NCBI RefSeq assembly: GCF_040361195.1
Contig: NZ_APNE01000017.1
Direction: 5' to 3' (one strand)
Length of the DNA: 64,000 bases
DNA from: Salinisphaera hydrothermalis
Lineage (GTDB): Bacteria; Pseudomonadota; Gammaproteobacteria; Nevskiales; Salinisphaeraceae
Of this stretch, positions 44,001-53,000 are shown piece after piece. Under the pieces are notes generated by a model, which did not search any database, had not been told where the DNA came from, and worked only from the letters and a program-made list of their open reading frames with translations. A program made the position numbers and the translations under genes. Numbering within the stretch: the first letter of the stretch is position 1; every line of letters starts with the position of its first letter.

Positions 44001-46476
44001 CGCGTGGCGACAGCTGCATCGTCACTCACATGACCGTGAGGGCACCCCTATACCGCTCGAACTGACATTTCCCTGGGGCTCCCAACGGTTCTGGGGCACC
44101 GACCGGGAATATCTTTGGTTTCGGTCGACGTGGGCGCCCAAAGCTATCGCCTGCGGGTTTATGGCGCTCGAGGAGTGGTGCTTCGCCGAGATCGCGCGCA
44201 GCCGGCCCATTGACGAGCTGATCCAGTATATCGTCGAGGGGAACGAGTGCATCGCAATTCTGGGTATCGCGTCGATGCTCGCGCTCCACACCGAGACGGT
44301 GTCCGAAGTAACGTTGCCGCTCGTTACCTCACAGCGCCTGTTGGCGGCAGACCATAACCGATGGGCGCAAGACCTCTCTCCGGCTGCTAGCCTAATCGGT
44401 TTTACGTCTCGCACCGACAGGCCTCACATTGAGGCGATCCAAGCAGCAAATGCCCGGCCGGTACGCAAGGCACAGCTTAGTGGGATGGTGCCAAGGTTCG
44501 TCTTTTCGACGGGGCCGATCCGCGACCGGGCCAGTGAAGCGATCCTTAATTTCAAGAACGATCTGCCCTATCAGTACGAAGAGCACCGCAACAATCCGAG
44601 GGCAAGGGAGCACCTCACAGCTCAGGCCCTCGAATATGCCGAACTGGCGGACCCGCAAAACTATCAGGCCTACCGCACCAAAGAGGATTCAGACCAGGTT
44701 GCGATTGTCCATGTGAGCCCTTCCGCCACTAAGCCTGAAAATGTCGCTAGGGCAGAAGAGGCTGCTAAGCGGCTTAGGCAAACGGGCCTTTGGACGTGGG
44801 CGTCCAAGTCCTTCGAAGAGAAAACACTAACCGACACCCACACGGTCGAGGGTGCCATCGCTTTGGCCAGGGAAGCGGACGCCAGCGACTTGTTCGAGCA
44901 CTCGAACGAGGAAAACGAAGAAGAGCTCTTGGGTATACGTCGCGGCGCGGTCGCCGCTACTGCCGCCATCGCGCTCAACTTTCGAGACGGGCGCACTCAA
45001 GAAGACCTTGAGTGGGCTCGTGACGTCTTAAGGCGCGCGATCCGTCTGAAAGAAAAGCCCGACCTGATGTGGTCGCCCGGTTCAGTCATCCCGTGGCACC
45101 CTGCGATCTACGTGGCGCGAGGTCTCGCAGCGGATCTTGGGGAAGGTACGGCGGCCCAGAGTGCGGCTCGTGAACTCCTCTCGTTGATTGCGCACCCGCT
45201 TGAAGTCGTTTCGTTAGCCGCGCTCGAACAAGCCTGCAAGCTTTGGTCGAAGGACCCGAAGCTAACTTGGGCTGCGCTGATCTTGGCGTTTTCCCTCTGC
45301 TACGTCCCGCTGCGGTCTCGCGATCAAGCCCGTCAACACGGAAAAGCTCTCCACTCCTCAGGCGAAGCGCAGGCGGCGGTCGACGCGGCGCTTGCGTTCT
45401 ATGAGAACGGAAGCGGATGGGCCTCCCTTCCGTTACCGCCTCCAGCCTGGGTGAAGGTCGAATCCAGGAGGGGCCGGCGTGTGCGTCAAAGCTATGAAGA
45501 TTATGACGCAGATGATGCGACCGACGCGGCTGAGGTGTGGGGTGAACCGGATGTATTCTGGCACTCAAAGCAGGCCGCAGAAATCCTCCGGCGCATCCCG
45601 TTCGATGAGGTTTTGAACAGCAGCGCAAAGAGCGAGCTTCTCGACTTCCTCGCGGTTGTTCTCGACTGGACCAACCAGAAGAATGCGCCACCGTGGGTGA
45701 AGCCCGGGCGCCGTAATCGGTCGGCGACCCACATCTTCGAGTGGACGCATACGCTCGGATCGCGGCTGGGTCACGTGGCCGGTCTTCTCCCGCTTGCCGA
45801 TTTCCAGGCCCGCTTCCTTGACCCGATTTTGGGGCTCGAGGGCGAAAATTGTTGGGCTCTCCTGTCTCCATTCGCGAGCACCTACGTCTGCTCTTACATG
45901 TACGATGCGCCGGTCGTTCCAGCCGACGCAGTCGCCATGCTTGACCTCTGTCTTGGGCGACTTCTCCAGGACTCTGCCTTCAAGCGCGAAGGCTACCGGA
46001 GCGGGGAATTCTCAGGCTTCGATCAGCCCGAGCTTGTTCGTACCTTAATGTTTGTCTCGGTTGAACGCGCGGACTTGGCCGCTCGCTACGTGAATGGTGA
46101 CTGGTCCGAAGTCAGCCGCATCCTGCCGCTGATTGATCGTTTCATTCGCGCCGGCGGATGGGCTGCTTCCGTGATGGACCCGTTCTTGACGCTCTGCGAG
46201 CGAGCTAGGGCCAACTATCCGGCCGAAGTCTTCGCGGACCAAGTGCTCGCAATAATCGGCGATGGGCCCGATAACCTAAAGGGCTGGCATGGGACGTTCA
46301 TTCCGGCGCGAATCGCAGAACTGGTTCAGCACTTTGCACATCGTGACGCACCAATGACGCTGGCTATAGCTCAGAAATTCCTGCGAATCCTCGACATGCT
46401 GGTCGACATGGGCGACAGGCGAAGTGCGGCGCTTCAGCTTGGTGAGGCTTTTCGCGAAGTTCGTTTGCCGTCCTAA
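41092..46476 (+). CDS. Giant Avs/STAND-like protein: PD-(D/E)xK nuclease-like domain, P-loop NTPase, long C-terminal region
   Basis: A 1794-residue protein. Residues of about 10-130 resemble the Cap4/DUF4297 nuclease class: FTFEGDAAAFYLTALLAE, then DD at 56-57 in EPLDDVIVDF and Q75-x-K77 in LSLQVKRSL, the D...QxK active-site pattern of PD-(D/E)xK enzymes. A P-loop NTPase follows with Walker A at 316-323 (GLPGSGKS), Walker B at 381-387 (FFIDAID) and a sensor-like VVVSLRDTG near 416-423. Beyond about 600 lie some 1200 mainly helical residues without recognisable motifs, the place of the phage-protein sensor in Avs proteins. It is a single gene in lower-GC, differently biased DNA beside an IS3 relic. 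Nuclease defence by self-oligomerising NTPase is inferred by domain order; exact subtype unknown. Confidence 0.75.
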   Translation: MPHSPELAGGEGFTFEGDAAAFYLTALLAEAYAPGIDDRTVVRVSVQQRDFGEPLDDVIVDFEEAAKNPARLSLQVKRSLTISDAKTNIDFRDIIRDSWATLKKSGFRINADRYGAAVGTVTPAKERALRTLCDWARESLTADHFDARFVQGGSASEHIKAVKEDVVTLLEETKRAPCTGEEVHRFLAHFVLIQFDFLREGATDPPDAINRIRDCLAPDDAAKAPLVWSKVVQLARASAGKSGQFDRARLVQLISPVARLRGAPSLRLDLDKLTELAKSYANLIPDDVGGTKLERDLLLENLDAKLTAARVVQVRGLPGSGKSVLVRRAVQRALECGPVFFLKAEQLEGTSWISYATSQGLSSAPLEQLLVEIGAAGTPIFFIDAIDRIEKEHQPIILDVIRAITESPLLDNWHVVVSLRDTGIEVLRNWLGHFLDVFKVETLEVGQLSDQEAETLAKAKPHLRPLLFGSAQAKEIVRRPFFAKVLNQSHVADSSAPIFAPQSELDLIENWWRQGGYNESGQSAIERQRALLDLAHVRARQLSQPIGLSQLTSVAHIDDLRSDGILQNAREGISVRFAHDIFFEWAFFHVLAERGARWMEEIKVCGEPPAVARVVELVSQWEYARGESWTAYLAQTEGSELRAQWLRAWLVGPLGTSRFEVDEAQFATAVFADDFRLFRKALVWFQAEKTSPNASILAGDLPQEQRQRFADLLGWPSDFAAWRRLIAFILRRISDIPQRLYPEIVAIFEVWQNALADLRNPTSRDLLQQCASWLAAIDAISTANGPDENSTYWEKVPGLGDIRKSLVQLLLRSSRAEPTFAADFLQRVSNSERIRDDAFHDIIAYSPVLAQSLPQSVVGLSLAFLLEELPDEKVAREKQELHDKAEWRKVVLAKPEAERSHQEKMALSGGFYLRTIGDFSYHDWEGLSIHDDHRRFSPPSPLREPFHSLFQSSPDEALRLFRKLCNHAMTAWRQLHRHSHDREGTPIPLELTFPWGSQRFWGTDREYLWFRSTWAPKAIACGFMALEEWCFAEIARSRPIDELIQYIVEGNECIAILGIASMLALHTETVSEVTLPLVTSQRLLAADHNRWAQDLSPAASLIGFTSRTDRPHIEAIQAANARPVRKAQLSGMVPRFVFSTGPIRDRASEAILNFKNDLPYQYEEHRNNPRAREHLTAQALEYAELADPQNYQAYRTKEDSDQVAIVHVSPSATKPENVARAEEAAKRLRQTGLWTWASKSFEEKTLTDTHTVEGAIALAREADASDLFEHSNEENEEELLGIRRGAVAATAAIALNFRDGRTQEDLEWARDVLRRAIRLKEKPDLMWSPGSVIPWHPAIYVARGLAADLGEGTAAQSAARELLSLIAHPLEVVSLAALEQACKLWSKDPKLTWAALILAFSLCYVPLRSRDQARQHGKALHSSGEAQAAVDAALAFYENGSGWASLPLPPPAWVKVESRRGRRVRQSYEDYDADDATDAAEVWGEPDVFWHSKQAAEILRRIPFDEVLNSSAKSELLDFLAVVLDWTNQKNAPPWVKPGRRNRSATHIFEWTHTLGSRLGHVAGLLPLADFQARFLDPILGLEGENCWALLSPFASTYVCSYMYDAPVVPADAVAMLDLCLGRLLQDSAFKREGYRSGEFSGFDQPELVRTLMFVSVERADLAARYVNGDWSEVSRILPLIDRFIRAGGWAASVMDPFLTLCERARANYPAEVFADQVLAIIGDGPDNLKGWHGTFIPARIAELVQHFAHRDAPMTLAIAQKFLRILDMLVDMGDRRSAALQLGEAFREVRLPS

Positions 46477-46541
46477 CCATAAAAGCTCGTACCGTCGGGC
46501 TTCTGGATCAGGTTGGGCTAGCCCGATTCCCGCGGATAAGA

Positions 46542-46672
46542 TCAAGCCGCAGCTAGATGCGTTTCTTCCACTTCTAGCGGCGTTCGATAGCCCAGCGTTT
46601 GATCGATCCGCTGACGGTTATAGAACACCTCGATGCTACTCGAAGATCGCCGTTCGAGGGAGTGTCGGGTCC
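46542..46672 (-). pseudogene. IS3-family transposase (OrfB) C-terminal relic, frameshifted
   Basis: On the minus strand the frame ends IEVFYNRQRIDQTLGYRTPL, EVEETHLAAA, the classic C-terminus of IS3-group transposases. Just upstream, GAGTAGCATCGAG replaces the expected GAG-TAC-ATC-GAG; removing one G restores AIFEYIEVFYN, so a single-base insertion broke the frame. No further transposase or terminal repeat remains. It lies in the 486-bp spacer 46477-46962, 65 bp after the giant gene; I see nothing else convincing in that spacer. Confidence 0.75.
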
Positions 46673-46962
46673 TGCTATGTGCGTTTATTGTTCTCGTTGA
46701 GTAGATGTTAGCTTGTGCAGGGACTGCTCTCGCAAAAAACTGCTTTTGAGTCAGCCCAGCAATTCTCCTGACTCGACGATCCCGAAAATCGACCTTGTTC
46801 TCAGCAACCGGCGGGGCACGGCGTCGACGGTCGTGCCAGCGGCTATCCAGGGTCAGCATACGAGACTCATCGCATGGGCCCGAAAGCCGTGGCGAGTGGC
46901 TTCACGGAAGCTGGAATTAACTACCCTGTTCCGGATCGGCCGATCTTGGCGTCGAAATGCGC

Positions 46963-47520
46963 TCAGCTTGAAGCGTCAGATCGATCCCGCAGTTGTGCCG
47001 CCATCCGGCGCGCTTCCTGAATGGGCCAGATGTGGCTTTCGCGCATCGCGGTGATGACGGCGCCGTCGAGTAGCATGACCCACTGGGTGGCCTGCTTTTT
47101 AACATCCGTGTGGCCGGCGGCCCGCAGGGATTCGGCGATACGTTCGATGAGCGCGTTTTTGTGTTGGACGGCGATAAGGTGCCAGGGGCTGTGCCGGTCC
47201 GCGGCTTCCACCATGGCGTTGATGAACGCACAGCCTCGAAAGTCGTTCTCGGCATAGCGCGCGGCCATCGCGTCGAACAGCGCAAGCGGTTCGCCATCAC
47301 AGGCGTCGAGAATGTCATCGAACATTTCACGCCACGCTGCATCACGCCGCGCTAGTACGGCGCTGACCAATGCCTCCTTGCTCTCGAAATGGCGATAGAA
47401 CGACGCGCGTCCGACGCCGGAGTCTTGCAGCAGGCGATCGATGCCGATGGCCTGAATACCGTGGCGATAAAACAAGGCCTCGGCGGAATCGAGTAGGCGT
47501 TCTCTCGCTTGAGTCGGCAT
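46963..47520 (-). CDS. TetR/AcrR-family regulator
   Basis: A 185-residue TetR repressor. The DNA-binding domain spans residues 5-50 (RERLLDSAEALFYRHGIQAI, GIDRLLQDSGVGRASFYRHF), followed by the ESKEALVSAVLARRDAAW helix. It is divergent from the LysE-type exporter at 47624, with two identical palindromes between the two start codons. It most likely represses the exporter and itself. Confidence 0.9.
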   Translation of the reverse strand: MPTQARERLLDSAEALFYRHGIQAIGIDRLLQDSGVGRASFYRHFESKEALVSAVLARRDAAWREMFDDILDACDGEPLALFDAMAARYAENDFRGCAFINAMVEAADRHSPWHLIAVQHKNALIERIAESLRAAGHTDVKKQATQWVMLLDGAVITAMRESHIWPIQEARRMAAQLRDRSDASS

Positions 47521-47551
47521 GTCGCCACATTAATTCAGAAACGGCCATATT

Positions 47552-47567
47552 GGAACTGATCGGTTCC
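47552..47567. promoter_or_regulatory. TetR operator 1
   Basis: GGAACTGATCGGTTCC, a 16-bp near-perfect palindrome between tetR and the LysE-type gene. An identical copy lies 29 bp away, with TTGTATAAAC, a likely -10 region, between them. Confidence 0.7.
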
Positions 47568-47580
47568 ATCTTGTATAAAC

Positions 47581-47596
47581 GGAACTGATCGGTTCC
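47581..47596. promoter_or_regulatory. TetR operator 2
   Basis: A second identical GGAACTGATCGGTTCC palindrome, 27 bp ahead of the exporter start. Start-to-start spacing of 29 bp would put two repressor dimers on nearly the same DNA face over three turns. Confidence 0.7.
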
Positions 47597-47623
47597 GTTA
47601 GTTCGCGAGATGGAAAACCGCTT

Positions 47624-48220
47624 ATGCCCACGGCAATTGTTTCGCTCGTAATAACCGCTGCGCTCGTACTCGGTTCTCCGGGGCCGGCACCCGTCGCGCT
47701 TGCGGCGTCGAGTGCAACATTCGGGCTGCAGCGTGCGCTGCCGTTTTACTTTGGGATCATGAGCGGCCTCGCGCTCGCCGCGTTGGCTTCGGCCGCGGGG
47801 CTCGGGGCCTTGTTCAGCCACTTTCCAAACCTCCGGCGTGTTCTGGAAGTCGTTGCTGCGCTCTACATCATCTATCTCGCCTACGGGATCGCCACGGCTT
47901 CGCCACCAAGTGATCCATCAGATGCCGGCGGTGCGCCGCGCTTTCGAGACGGCATGTTGCTCAACGTGATTAACCCCAAGAGCTACGCGGCTTTCCTCGC
48001 GATTTTTTCGCAGTCGATCCTACCGCTCGCTTCGACGCTCTGGGCCTATGGCCTGACCGCGGCAACCTGCCTTGCGGTGGCCGCGTCGACCAACATGTTC
48101 TGGATGGCGAGCGGCCAGCTGCTCACCTCCTGGCTACGCCGCCCGGGTGCGGCACGCGTGATACGCGGCGTGCTCGCCACGGCCATGGTCGCAGCCGTGC
48201 TTTGGGCGATGTTCGGGTAA
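47624..48220 (+). CDS. LysE/RhtB-family amino acid exporter
   Basis: A 198-residue, six-helix exporter of the LysE superfamily. The start IVSLVITAALVLGSPGPAPVAL contains the family's G-P-G-P signature, followed by GLQRALPFYFGIMSG, and the second half has the F-x-x-G-x-L-x-x-x-x-N-P-K element (FRDGMLLNVINPKSYAAFLA). The substrate is an amino acid or related small molecule. It is controlled with high probability by the divergent TetR. Confidence 0.9.
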   Translation: MPTAIVSLVITAALVLGSPGPAPVALAASSATFGLQRALPFYFGIMSGLALAALASAAGLGALFSHFPNLRRVLEVVAALYIIYLAYGIATASPPSDPSDAGGAPRFRDGMLLNVINPKSYAAFLAIFSQSILPLASTLWAYGLTAATCLAVAASTNMFWMASGQLLTSWLRRPGAARVIRGVLATAMVAAVLWAMFG

Positions 48221-48753
48221 TAGGGGCTTCGGGGCCTGATTACGGGTACGCGCACTGACTTGCCCGCTGGGTAGCCGCCTCCTCGAGTAATTGCCCGCCC
48301 GTCGAAGCTGCATCCTGGGCAGGCAGGCCAATAGCTCGATCGAATGGTTCCGGACATGCGAATCGGCCGCGACAGCCGGCGGGTTGGGCGTCGGCGGTCG
48401 GGCCAGTAGCCGCTCGTCTATAGGTGCGGAATGTCGCTGGCGGCGCTTCGGGCTTGGATGCGTTGGCCTGTTTTTAGATCTCTCGATGGGTTAGCGCTGA
48501 TCGGCGGGCTATTCGGGTCGAGATCGCTTGGAGCCGTCGTTTGTAACCACTCGCTAAATGTCTGATCCGTATTGTGAGTGGACTGTGCGCATCGATGAAC
48601 GCGATTCGCTCGAAAACGTACGGTTTGATTTGATGCGGTGTCCGGCCGTACGTTCGTTACTTTCGGTGTTTGTATACCGAGGCATACTCGGCGGGTAGTA
48701 TCCATTACCCAGCAAGCCGGGTGTTGCCCGTCGTGAGTAAAAACGAGGAGATC
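48221..48753. other. 533-bp spacer without a supported gene
   Basis: I see no coding frame with a ribosome binding site in either direction. A short inverted repeat CGTACGG...CCGTACG spans about 48618-48653, and CCGAGGCATACTCGG (about 48677-48691) is a small hairpin about 60 bp upstream of the next gene. A promoter for that gene is presumably here. Confidence 0.5.
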
Positions 48754-48990
48754 ATGGTCCCGCAGGAATTGGCACAGGAGTGTGCCGGCAAGCCGCTCGA
48801 ACCGGTGGATTATCAAGTCGTGCGCAAGAACGTGGAGTTCGCGCTTTCCTATCTGGACCGCGCGGCGCGTGAGGCGGTTGACCGCGGCTTGGCGGGCAGC
48901 TCGGTGGATAGCCTCGATCAGGTGCGGGCGCGGCTCGAAACCCTGGTCGACGAACTCCAGCTTGGCGAGCACTTTGGCTCGCCGGGGTAG
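48754..48990 (+). CDS. Small hypothetical protein (78 aa)
   Basis: I do not recognise it. ATG 48754 has GAGGAG three bases ahead and is preferred to an upstream start at 48670. The product is soluble and helical: MVPQELAQECAGKPLEPVDY, VVRKNVEFALSYLDRAAREA, then ARLETLVDELQLGEHFG. It has one Cys and no metal motif. It is convergent with the ldcA gene. Confidence 0.6.
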   Translation: MVPQELAQECAGKPLEPVDYQVVRKNVEFALSYLDRAAREAVDRGLAGSSVDSLDQVRARLETLVDELQLGEHFGSPG

Positions 48991-49059
48991 GTGCCGATCC
49001 GCTGTTTAGCCGCCTGGCATAAGGTCGCTCACGGCAACATGCTGGGCGCGGAGCGTCGA

Positions 49060-50028
49060 TTAAGGCTCGGCTGTTCGGGCCGTGCCGGCCGACGCAACTC
49101 GTAGTTGGCCGTCCTCGATCGATGCCTGGCTGCCTGGCCGCCACGCCGCATTCATGTGCTCGTGGCTCATGGGGAGCCCGGCGTAGAGCGGCGTGTCGCC
49201 CAGCCATTCCGCGAAAATCTCGCCGAGCGAGTTCAGGCCGTCGGCCAGCGTGCAATCGCTGAAAGCGCCGAGGCAGACGGCGCGCAGCCGGTCGGCGTCG
49301 ATGGTATCCATCAGTTGCTGAAAACTGCGCTCGAGGCGGAATTCGGCTTCGCCTATATCTTCCAGCAGTAGAATCGCATCCTGTTCCAGGCGCAGGGCCG
49401 TAAGCGTGCCGGCCATGCAGGCCAGCGTGGTGAGATTGCCGCCGACGAGCTGGCCGGCGACGGGCACAGTGGGGCCGGCGAGATGCGTGAGCGCCCAGGT
49501 GCTTGGGCGGTTTTGCAGCCGGTCGACGACCGACGCCATGGCGGCGGCTCGTGCGTCCTGTGCCTCGGCGGTCTCGCCGGGCGACGCCAGCTGGGTGGCG
49601 ACCGGGCCGTGAATGGCCGCGCGCCCGTGCTGGCGGAAGGCTTCGAGCAGGACGGTGATATCGGAGAAGCCGATCAACGGGACGTCGGCAGGAATCCGGC
49701 CCCAGTCGATGTGGTTCACGAGATGCGCGCAGCCGTACCCACCGCGCAGGCACCAGACGGCGGCGACGCCGGGGAGCTCGAACGCCGCGTGCAGGTCCGC
49801 CAGACGCGCGTCGGCGGTGCCGGCCAGATAGCGATGATGATCGCGGGCATGCGCGCCCAGATGAGCGTCGATGCCGGCAGTGGCCAGCACGGCAAGCGCG
49901 GTATCGATGCGCTCGTCCTGCACGCCGCCGGCCGGGGCAATCAGGGCGATGCGCTGGCCGGCGAGCGGCGACAGCGCGTCGGCCAGGCGGGCAAACGGGG
50001 CGCCGAGCGGCGGGGTGTTAGAGGTCAT
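49060..50028 (-). CDS. ldcA: Murein tetrapeptide LD-carboxypeptidase (S66)
   Basis: A 322-residue S66 serine peptidase that removes the terminal D-Ala from tetrapeptide muropeptides during peptidoglycan recycling. ATG 50028 is the plausible start, as the frame further upstream only shadows yhaN. Motifs: RIALIAPAGG, VWCLRGGYGCAHL, the nucleophile Ser in PLIGFSDITVLLEAF, the Glu in ILLLEDIGEAEFRLERS and the His in LPMSHEHMNAAW. It resembles the P. aeruginosa enzyme. It overlaps the end of yhaN by 11 bases, so it is translationally coupled to it. Confidence 0.92.
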   Translation of the reverse strand: MTSNTPPLGAPFARLADALSPLAGQRIALIAPAGGVQDERIDTALAVLATAGIDAHLGAHARDHHRYLAGTADARLADLHAAFELPGVAAVWCLRGGYGCAHLVNHIDWGRIPADVPLIGFSDITVLLEAFRQHGRAAIHGPVATQLASPGETAEAQDARAAAMASVVDRLQNRPSTWALTHLAGPTVPVAGQLVGGNLTTLACMAGTLTALRLEQDAILLLEDIGEAEFRLERSFQQLMDTIDADRLRAVCLGAFSDCTLADGLNSLGEIFAEWLGDTPLYAGLPMSHEHMNAAWRPGSQASIEDGQLRVASAGTARTAEP

Positions 50029-53000
50029 GGGTGTTGATGCGTCCGCCCAGCCGCTCGACGGCCATGTCGCGCAGGTGCTGGTGATGGGTGAAGAACAGAA
50101 CCTGGGTCTTTTCGGCCAGCCCGGCCAGCGCATCCAGCCCGGCCATGGCGCGATCGTCGTCGAAGTTGATGAATAGATCGTCGGCGACCACCGGCAGGGC
50201 GGCCGCGCGCTCAAGATAATCCTCGATCGCGGCGATGCGCAGCGCCAGATAGAGCTGGTCGCGCGTGCCTTCGCTCATGCCGATGGGGGCGACCCGCGAG
50301 CCGTCGGGGCGCACGCCCACGATCTGCAGTTCGTCGCGGTCGTCGAATTCACCGGCCAGCCGTTCGAAGGAACCCCCAGTGAGCTGGTTCATGAGAGCCG
50401 ACCCGCGTTCGATCAGCGGGCGCTGCTTGTCCATCGCATAACGCTGGCCGGCCCATTTCAATAACAGCGCGGCGGGGCCGACGCGCAGATAGCGCTCGGC
50501 GGCGTCCTGCATATCGGCCAGGGCGGTCTGACGTTCGGCGGCGGCCGTGACAGCGCGATCGTCGCCGCCGATGGCATCGAACGCGGCCTTGGCTTCGTTG
50601 CGGGCATCGCGCGCGGGGCCGAGGTCGGCGTCCACGTTGTCGATCTGGTCAGAGAGGGCATCGATCTGTTCACGCAGCGTATCGAGATCGCTCGCCTCGA
50701 CCGCGGCGATGAGATCGTCGATCGACTGGCCGTCGCCTTGGTCGGTAAGCGTTTCGGCGGTGGCAGTGTGCTCGGCGATCAGCGCCTGACGCCGTTCGGC
50801 GCGCGCGATGATCGCTTCCAGGGCGTCCGGATCGGCGACGCCAGCCTGCCGGCACAACCCGTCGAGCCGGCGCTCGGCGTCGGCGCGGGTCTGTTCGTGT
50901 TGGGCGATACGCTCGCGATGGGCCGCCAGATCGGCTTGGCGGGTCTGCAGGCGTTCGTACTGCGAGCGGGTGTCACGCAGGGCGGCCGTCAGCCGCTGCA
51001 CGGTCTGCTCGCTTGGTTCGTCGTCGGTGGCGCTGCGGTCGGTGGCCTCGAGAATACGGGCGAGTTCGGCCTCGAAGCGCGACCGGCGCTCGTCGAGGTC
51101 ACGCTGTTCGGCGGCAAGCTCTCGCGCCTGGCGGGCGTGCTGGCGGCCGGTTTCGATGACGTCGAGCGCGGCTTGGCCGGCCTGGGCATCGAGCGATGCG
51201 TCCAGCCCCAGTTCGTCGAGCGCGGCGCGCCAGTCGTGTTGCCAGTCGGCCAGCGTGGCTTCGGCTTGCTCGCAGCTCGCTTGGAGCGCTTCGATGCGAC
51301 GGGCCTGTTCATCTCGTTCGCGATCGAGCCGCTGGCGGTCGTCGTGTTTGCGATGCTCGCGTTCGACCCGCCGGCGGGCCTGTTCGATCAGTACGGCCAG
51401 CGAGGCGTCGGCGATCTGGCTTTCGTCCACGCCGAGTGCGACGAGATACGGCCGCGCGTGGTCGCGATGCGCGACGATGCGCTCGGCCAGATCGTCGCGC
51501 TTGGCTTCGGCGTCGATGCGATCGGCGCGGATGGCCAGCGCGGCGTCGCGCCGATCGAGCCAGTCGCGCATGGCGGCCGGGCTGGCGGGTTCCAGATCGG
51601 CAGAGGTCCACAGGGCGGTCCATTCCATCTGCAGGCCGTCGAGCCGTGTACGGGCCTCGTCGCGCCGGGCGGTGGCCTGTTCCAGCGCCTGTTCGCGCTC
51701 GGCGACATGACGCTGGCGTTCGGCGTCTTGGGCGATGGCTTCGGCTTGCTCGAAGCGGGCATCGGCCAGCGCGTCGGCCTCGCGCGTGGTGCGCTCGAAG
51801 GTTTCCACCGGGTTCTTTTCGGCGGCGGCGTCCAGTTTGGGGGCTTCGGCTTCGTCGAACAGGTCGCGCTCGCGTTGTTCCACATAGCGACGCCGCACGA
51901 GTTGCCAGCAGGCATCACGTGTTTCGCGCATCTCGGCCAGGCTTTCGGCGCTCGGCAGGGCTTCGTCGGCACGGCGCCGGGCGAGCGCATCGCGCGCGCG
52001 TTCGACTTCGTCGCTGAGTTCGTCGACGCGGGCCTGCTGTTGTTGGCGGCTCTCGCGGGCGGTGTCGATGGCGGCTTCGAATTCGTCGATGCGATCGCGT
52101 GCGGGCACGTGCAGTGTGGCCAACGTCTCGATATCCGCCACGGCCGGCTGCATCGCCGCCAGCCGGCGGGCCAGATCGCGCTCCAGCCGGTCCACATTAG
52201 ACTGGGCGTTGCGCTGTTCGGATTCGAGATCGCCTTCGCGGGTGCAGGCGGCCAGCCAGGAGTCGAGCGCGGTGGTGTCGGCGGCGCCGCCCAGCGCGTC
52301 GGCTTCGGCGGCGAGCCGGGCCTCGGTTTCGCGCGCCGTGTTCAGATTATCGGTGGCGTGTTCCAGGCTCTGGCGATGCGTCGCCTCGGCGGCGGCCAGA
52401 CGTCGGGCCTGAGCGAGAGCGGCGGCGGTCGGCCATTCGCGGGTCTCGTCGGGCCAGCCGAGTTCGCGGCGCGCGTGGGCGAGCGCTTCGGCGAGATGCG
52501 CCTGTTCGCGTTCGATCTCGGCGCTGCGCTCGCGATCGGCGGCGATCCGGCCGCGTTGTTCGGCCAGACGTTCGATCGCCTCGCCGGCTTCGCGCAGCGC
52601 CGGGTCGTCGGCGAGGGTGGCGATTTCGGCGTCGATCCGCTCGATCTGGTCTTCGATAGAGGCAATCGCGGCGTTGGCCGATTCGATTGTCTCTTTGGCC
52701 TGCTCGAAGGTCGCGCGGGCATCGGCATGCAGAGCGGGCGTGTCGCCGAGATCGGCCAATTCGGCCTCGATCTCGTGATAACGACGGGCCGGCTGCGCCA
52801 CACGCCGGATGCGTTCGAGTTCGCGCCATTGATGGCTGAGCCCGCGGCGCTGCTCGGCCAGCTCGTTGTAACGCGCTTCGGCGGCCTCGAAGGCTTCGCG
52901 TTTGCTGCGCCAGTCGCCGACCGTGACTTCGTGTTCGCGGATATCGGCGTCGGCCGTTTTTAGGCGCGCTTCGGCCTGGTAATAACGACGGTTCTGGGAG

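Noticed and set aside
50738..52963. A 741-codon open frame antisense to yhaN
   Set aside because: The translation is Gly/Phe/Ala-rich without any domain and mirrors the coiled-coil codons of yhaN on the other strand.
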